Assembly (NCBI GenBank): GCA_964609495.1
Contig: CAZSTA010000181.1
Location: 1 to 7,504, forward strand
DNA length: 7,504 nucleotides
Direction: 5' to 3'
Source: CAZSTA01 sp964609495 [NCBI: uncultured bacterium]
GTDB lineage: Bacteria; CAZSTA01
Positions 6,101-7,504 of the stretch are shown piece after piece; within the stretch, counting starts at the first letter, position 1; every line of letters starts with the position of its first letter. The notes under the pieces were generated by a model. It had not been told where the DNA came from and made no database searches. It saw nothing but the letters and a program-made list of their open reading frames with translations. Made by a program: the position numbers and the translations under genes.

Positions 6101-7504
6101 GTGGCGAGTCTTCCCGATAGGAGATGTTACAGATAACTTTGGCTGGAGCGATTTCAACACCTTCACGATGAGAGCTGAGGAGGATAGGATCTTCAAGCTT
6201 ATCAGCCCGCCGGATGGAGCTATCCTCTATGAGAGCCCTCTCTTTATCTGGACTATGCTTCGAGAGGTGGTAAGGACTAAAGAGGAGGAAGCTCCTGAAC
6301 TAAGCTATGCTTTGGAGGTATATGATGCTAAGGGTAAGCTCATCTGGAATCCTCTAGTTGAGGGAATGAGCATGGAATATGCTGGTCCAGAACTCCAACC
6401 CGGTCAGAAGTATAGCTGGAGGATATCTCCACTTGGCACCTATAAGGATCTAGGATGGAGCGAGTTCGCCACCTTCACAATGAAGCCGGCTTTTGAGAAT
6501 ATAGAGCTTATATATCCTGCTGATGGCTCTACTATAACCGAGAGGCTGCCTACCTTCGAATGGAGTCCAGTCCAAGATATGACTGAAGCGGTGATTGCTC
6601 CAGAAGATAGAGTTTATATCATAGAGTTGTATGATTCTAGTGGAGAACTCATCTGGAATCCAGCAGTTAAGGGGCTCAGCAAGAAATATGACGGTCCGAA
6701 ATTATCTGTTGAAAGCACCTATAGTTGGAGAGTATCTCCAATAAATGAGAGCGGAGTAGGAATCTCCTTCAGTGATCTCGCCTTCTTTACTATCTCTAAA
6801 GAAGCGATAAAGGAGAAGATCGAGATCATAAAACCCACCGAGGGGGAGACTGTAGAGGAGGAGAAGCCCATCTTCGAGTGGGAGGTAATAGAGGAAAATG
6901 GAAATACCTCTCTTAATCCATCCTCATCAGAAGAAGTTATAGCTATGAATCCTAAAGCAGATGAGGAGGAGGAAATAATAACGGTGACTGAAGAGAGGGA
7001 AGAGATAATTGATTTAACTGAAGAAGAGATCCCTGCCGAAGAAGTCATCGTTCCAGAAGAGGAGCAAAGATTTGGCTTGGAGTTATACGACTTCGCAGGC
7101 AACCTGATCTGGACTCCCATGGTTAAGGGCAACAGCGTCGAATATGATGGCCCAGCGCTTACTCCTGGGGAGATGTATAGTTGGAGGATAACTCTTATAG
7201 GTGCTGAGTTGAAGTGGACTGAGTTGACCTCCTTCACCTACGTTCCTCCCACGGTAGAGATGGTTCCTGAAGAGGTTCCAGTGATAAGCAAGGTGGAGAT
7301 GGAGACGAAGATGGGTCTTAGACCCAGGCTGTTGAGTCCCCCTAGCGGAGCAGTTATAATCGATCCGAATCCTCTCTTCACCTGGGCGGCTATTAAACGG
7401 GAGAAGCCAGAGGTAACTCCTGTAGTTCCTGAAGGAGAGGAAGAAGTCGTGGCTCCAACTGAAGTTGATGTTTATGCTTTAGAGTTATATGATTCGAAGG
7501 ATAG
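3144..7504 (+). CDS. Giant TPR / fibronectin-III-like modular lipoprotein (3' end outside window)
   Basis: The frame is open for 1453 codons to the window edge. The N-terminus is basic, then hydrophobic (16-29), then SGTGC with Cys33 as probable lipidation site; it is the only cysteine I find. Residues 69-204 are four 34-residue TPR units with clear A/Y/G/DP spacing, with two more likely to about 290. Residue 315-455 is a first FN3/Ig-like module; 456-519 an acidic Glu/Val/Pro linker; 522-650 a second TPR block resembling BamD/YbgF-type repeats. Seven more modules follow at about 662-771, 776-891, 899-1010, 1015-1114, 1118-1217, 1224-1367 and 1393 onward (cut). Each has LLSPxDG, FxW, ELYDSxxxLIWNP, L-x-P-G-x-x-Y-x-W-R-V and usually WSD...FTM. 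The architecture indicates an envelope-anchored scaffold that binds other proteins; the partner is unknown. The lipobox is non-canonical (Gly at -3), but fits the general pattern. Confidence 0.88.
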   Translation, partial: MRKLSKFEAKRYFLRGILGVMILSLILISGTGCSTTRRSTSATTYESQSEEVAQVQSKSAQDERMEGMINFHVNLGNIFYNNKIYDEAEDEYKVALSEDPANILARTNLGAAYLAQDKVKEAIDELQMSLETDKRNAATHYFLAKAYTRLGRYDDAIEHYKQAISIDPRDSSLFSDLGFLYSKKGMPEKSMEMDSKAIRLNPAYSLARQNFVFEEDARTYVVIGEYYLSAGNPIEAKSDFEKALKLDPEGKTIDRADIHYNIAKAHYEGEDYERTLEEVQKAQDIRESEEHRKLGLDAIQEILDKMSPTSNPGVPRLLSPSNMAVITNPNLDFTWDNVFRVEELKPDGTIVRKEVDLYVLELYDSKGSLIWNPVVEKNLITYIDNPDKATELVQQLAPPLVDGENYTWRIGVPGDILNDFESSLAKIGWDDPSLGLLLERKNLFVWSQPWAFMVKLRSSLQLEEGELLTGEVPEAKAVAAEEVAVAPPREEVSEEEVAEVSPKEEVSEEKPAEEVSAISEENYKRAIATYQEVVDKYVRAVEVNDKIAMARYINNSAEAQFRIGQIYENLGKYEQAYVAYSKMAELFPTYFNIDDAIAAQYRIGQRYEKLGKYPQAYIVYTTLLRKFPSYFRVDEIEASKKRIEEEYGKDRIEGELQKLKPRPVLLSPKDGTVIYDDNPVFSWSEVLEAAIIRERITTKEGEVTEKIEITYALELYDSRDKLIWNPTTKTTSLRYEGPPLILGEAYKWRVFPMGDVKKDFGWSDYYTFTMRFEEEKLITLISPQNNAELITDEPLFIWAMSVETGAKAAAGEIIEEKEVGAVEEAMLTIYVIELYDSRDKLIWNPTVQGTSKKYDGVRELKPGERYKWRVAPLTSERGRSQWSDYSNFTILEEAKEKIRPILLSPLDGAVLYGENPLFVWMRVRRAGEITEIITEKEGEKQTTTITEVNYSLELYDSKDRLIWNPSVSDTSIEYAGPPLILGETYKWRVFPIGDVTDNFGWSDFNTFTMRAEEDRIFKLISPPDGAILYESPLFIWTMLREVVRTKEEEAPELSYALEVYDAKGKLIWNPLVEGMSMEYAGPELQPGQKYSWRISPLGTYKDLGWSEFATFTMKPAFENIELIYPADGSTITERLPTFEWSPVQDMTEAVIAPEDRVYIIELYDSSGELIWNPAVKGLSKKYDGPKLSVESTYSWRVSPINESGVGISFSDLAFFTISKEAIKEKIEIIKPTEGETVEEEKPIFEWEVIEENGNTSLNPSSSEEVIAMNPKADEEEEIITVTEEREEIIDLTEEEIPAEEVIVPEEEQRFGLELYDFAGNLIWTPMVKGNSVEYDGPALTPGEMYSWRITLIGAELKWTELTSFTYVPPTVEMVPEEVPVISKVEMETKMGLRPRLLSPPSGAVIIDPNPLFTWAAIKREKPEVTPVVPEGEEEVVAPTEVDVYALELYDSKD
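4086..4508 (+). repeat. First, divergent FN3/Ig-like module of the giant lipoprotein
   Basis: Encodes residues 315-455. It carries the family marks PRLLSPS, FTW (333-335), ELYDSKGSLIWNP (361-373) and YTWRI, but has extra sequence before the YTWRI strand and about 40 additional residues after it, ending WAFMV. It is separated from the other modules by the acidic linker and the second TPR block, so it may do a different job from the array at the C-terminal side. Confidence 0.7.
4584..4667 (+). repeat. Two tandem 42-bp repeats coding a 14-residue Glu/Val/Pro unit
   Basis: Residues 481-494 and 495-508 align unit to unit (EEVAVAPPREEVSE and EEVAEVSPKEEVSE), followed by a partial third copy EKPAEEVS at 509-516. 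The stretch is acidic and probably disordered. It forms the hinge between the first FN3-like module and the second TPR block. Confidence 0.8.
4821..5060 (+). repeat. Tandem pair of 40-residue BamD-like TPR repeats
   Basis: Two 120-bp units encode residues 560-599 and 600-639. The first begins QFRIGQIYENLGKYEQAY and the second QYRIGQRYEKLGKYPQAY; both then run through a K/L..FP.YF segment and end near D-(D/E)-(A/I). Such units occur in envelope TPR proteins of the BamD and YbgF kind. Here they lie in the middle of a beta-module protein. Confidence 0.75.
5127..7504 (+). repeat. Array of at least seven FN3/Ig-like modules with ELYDSxxxLIWNP signature
   Basis: Module boundaries in bases are about 5127-5456, 5469-5816, 5838-6173, 6186-6485, 6495-6794, 6813-7244 and 7320 to the edge. 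The signature Glu falls at residues 714, 833, 953, 1058, 1161, 1313 and 1447. Between FxW and that Glu each module carries an insert rich in Glu, Thr, Ile and Val of 30, 34, 32, 21, 20, 66 and 32 residues; the longest is very acidic. Modules two and four of the whole protein are nearly identical in their C-terminal halves (5379-5456 and 6096-6173, 69 of 78 bases by my count), pointing to fairly recent duplication. The fold assignment rests on Y-x-W-R-V and WSD...FT marks shared with bacterial FN3 domains. Confidence 0.8.

Noticed and set aside
6719-7237. 172-codon Ser-rich open frame on the minus strand
   Set aside because: It lies wholly inside the giant lipoprotein gene, is rich in Ser/Ile from antisense Glu/Asp/Tyr codons, and has no family motif; it is a shadow frame.
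5127-7504. Repeated DNA words that might suggest a CRISPR-like or intergenic repeat array
   Set aside because: Repeats are in frame, imperfect, unevenly spaced and encode conserved protein modules, so they are coding repeats.

Overview
The window reads as bacterial chromosome of moderate to low GC content, with ordinary stop codons, strong AGGAGG-type ribosome binding sites, one textbook sigma70-type promoter and frequent ATA and AGG/AGA codons. An N-terminal lipobox on a very large TPR protein and an adjacent exported FxLYD protein suggest extensive investment in the cell envelope, probably in a diderm. The codon style and gene mix fit a little-studied or uncultured bacterial lineage, but I cannot name a phylum from sequence alone.

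Left part (1-1489), sugar and small-molecule metabolism, all on the + strand: the C-terminal end of a glycoside hydrolase with a jelly-roll sugar-binding-type domain, a 10-TM drug/metabolite-superfamily transporter resembling the glucose/ribose porter group that overlaps the hydrolase by 13 bp, and a 61-codon 4-oxalocrotonate tautomerase-like (DmpI-type) enzyme 76 bp further on. The hydrolase and transporter plausibly work as a pair, releasing and then importing a sugar. The tautomerase may be co-transcribed but has no obvious link to that role.

Middle (1490-1790): a 301-bp non-coding stretch with a GC-rich hairpin, two inverted repeats, and an extended -10 promoter (TTGCTT, 17 bp, TATAAT with upstream TGC). 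It separates the two gene groups.

Right part (1791-7504), envelope proteins: an exported 432-aa protein with two FxLYD-type beta domains and an odd poly-Gly C-terminus, followed 54 bp later by the start of a very large lipoprotein. The latter is open from 3144 to the window edge (1453 codons, no stop). It has a lipobox Cys33, an N-terminal TPR block, a fibronectin-III/Ig-like module, an acidic linker, a second BamD-like TPR block, then at least seven more modules carrying the signature ELYDSxxxLIWNP. Each module has an acidic, low-complexity insert of variable length at the same position. The two genes look like one operon driven by the 1666-1694 promoter. The giant modular lipoprotein and its partner are the most unusual content; their function is unknown to me, and a surface or periplasm-spanning scaffold is an inference.
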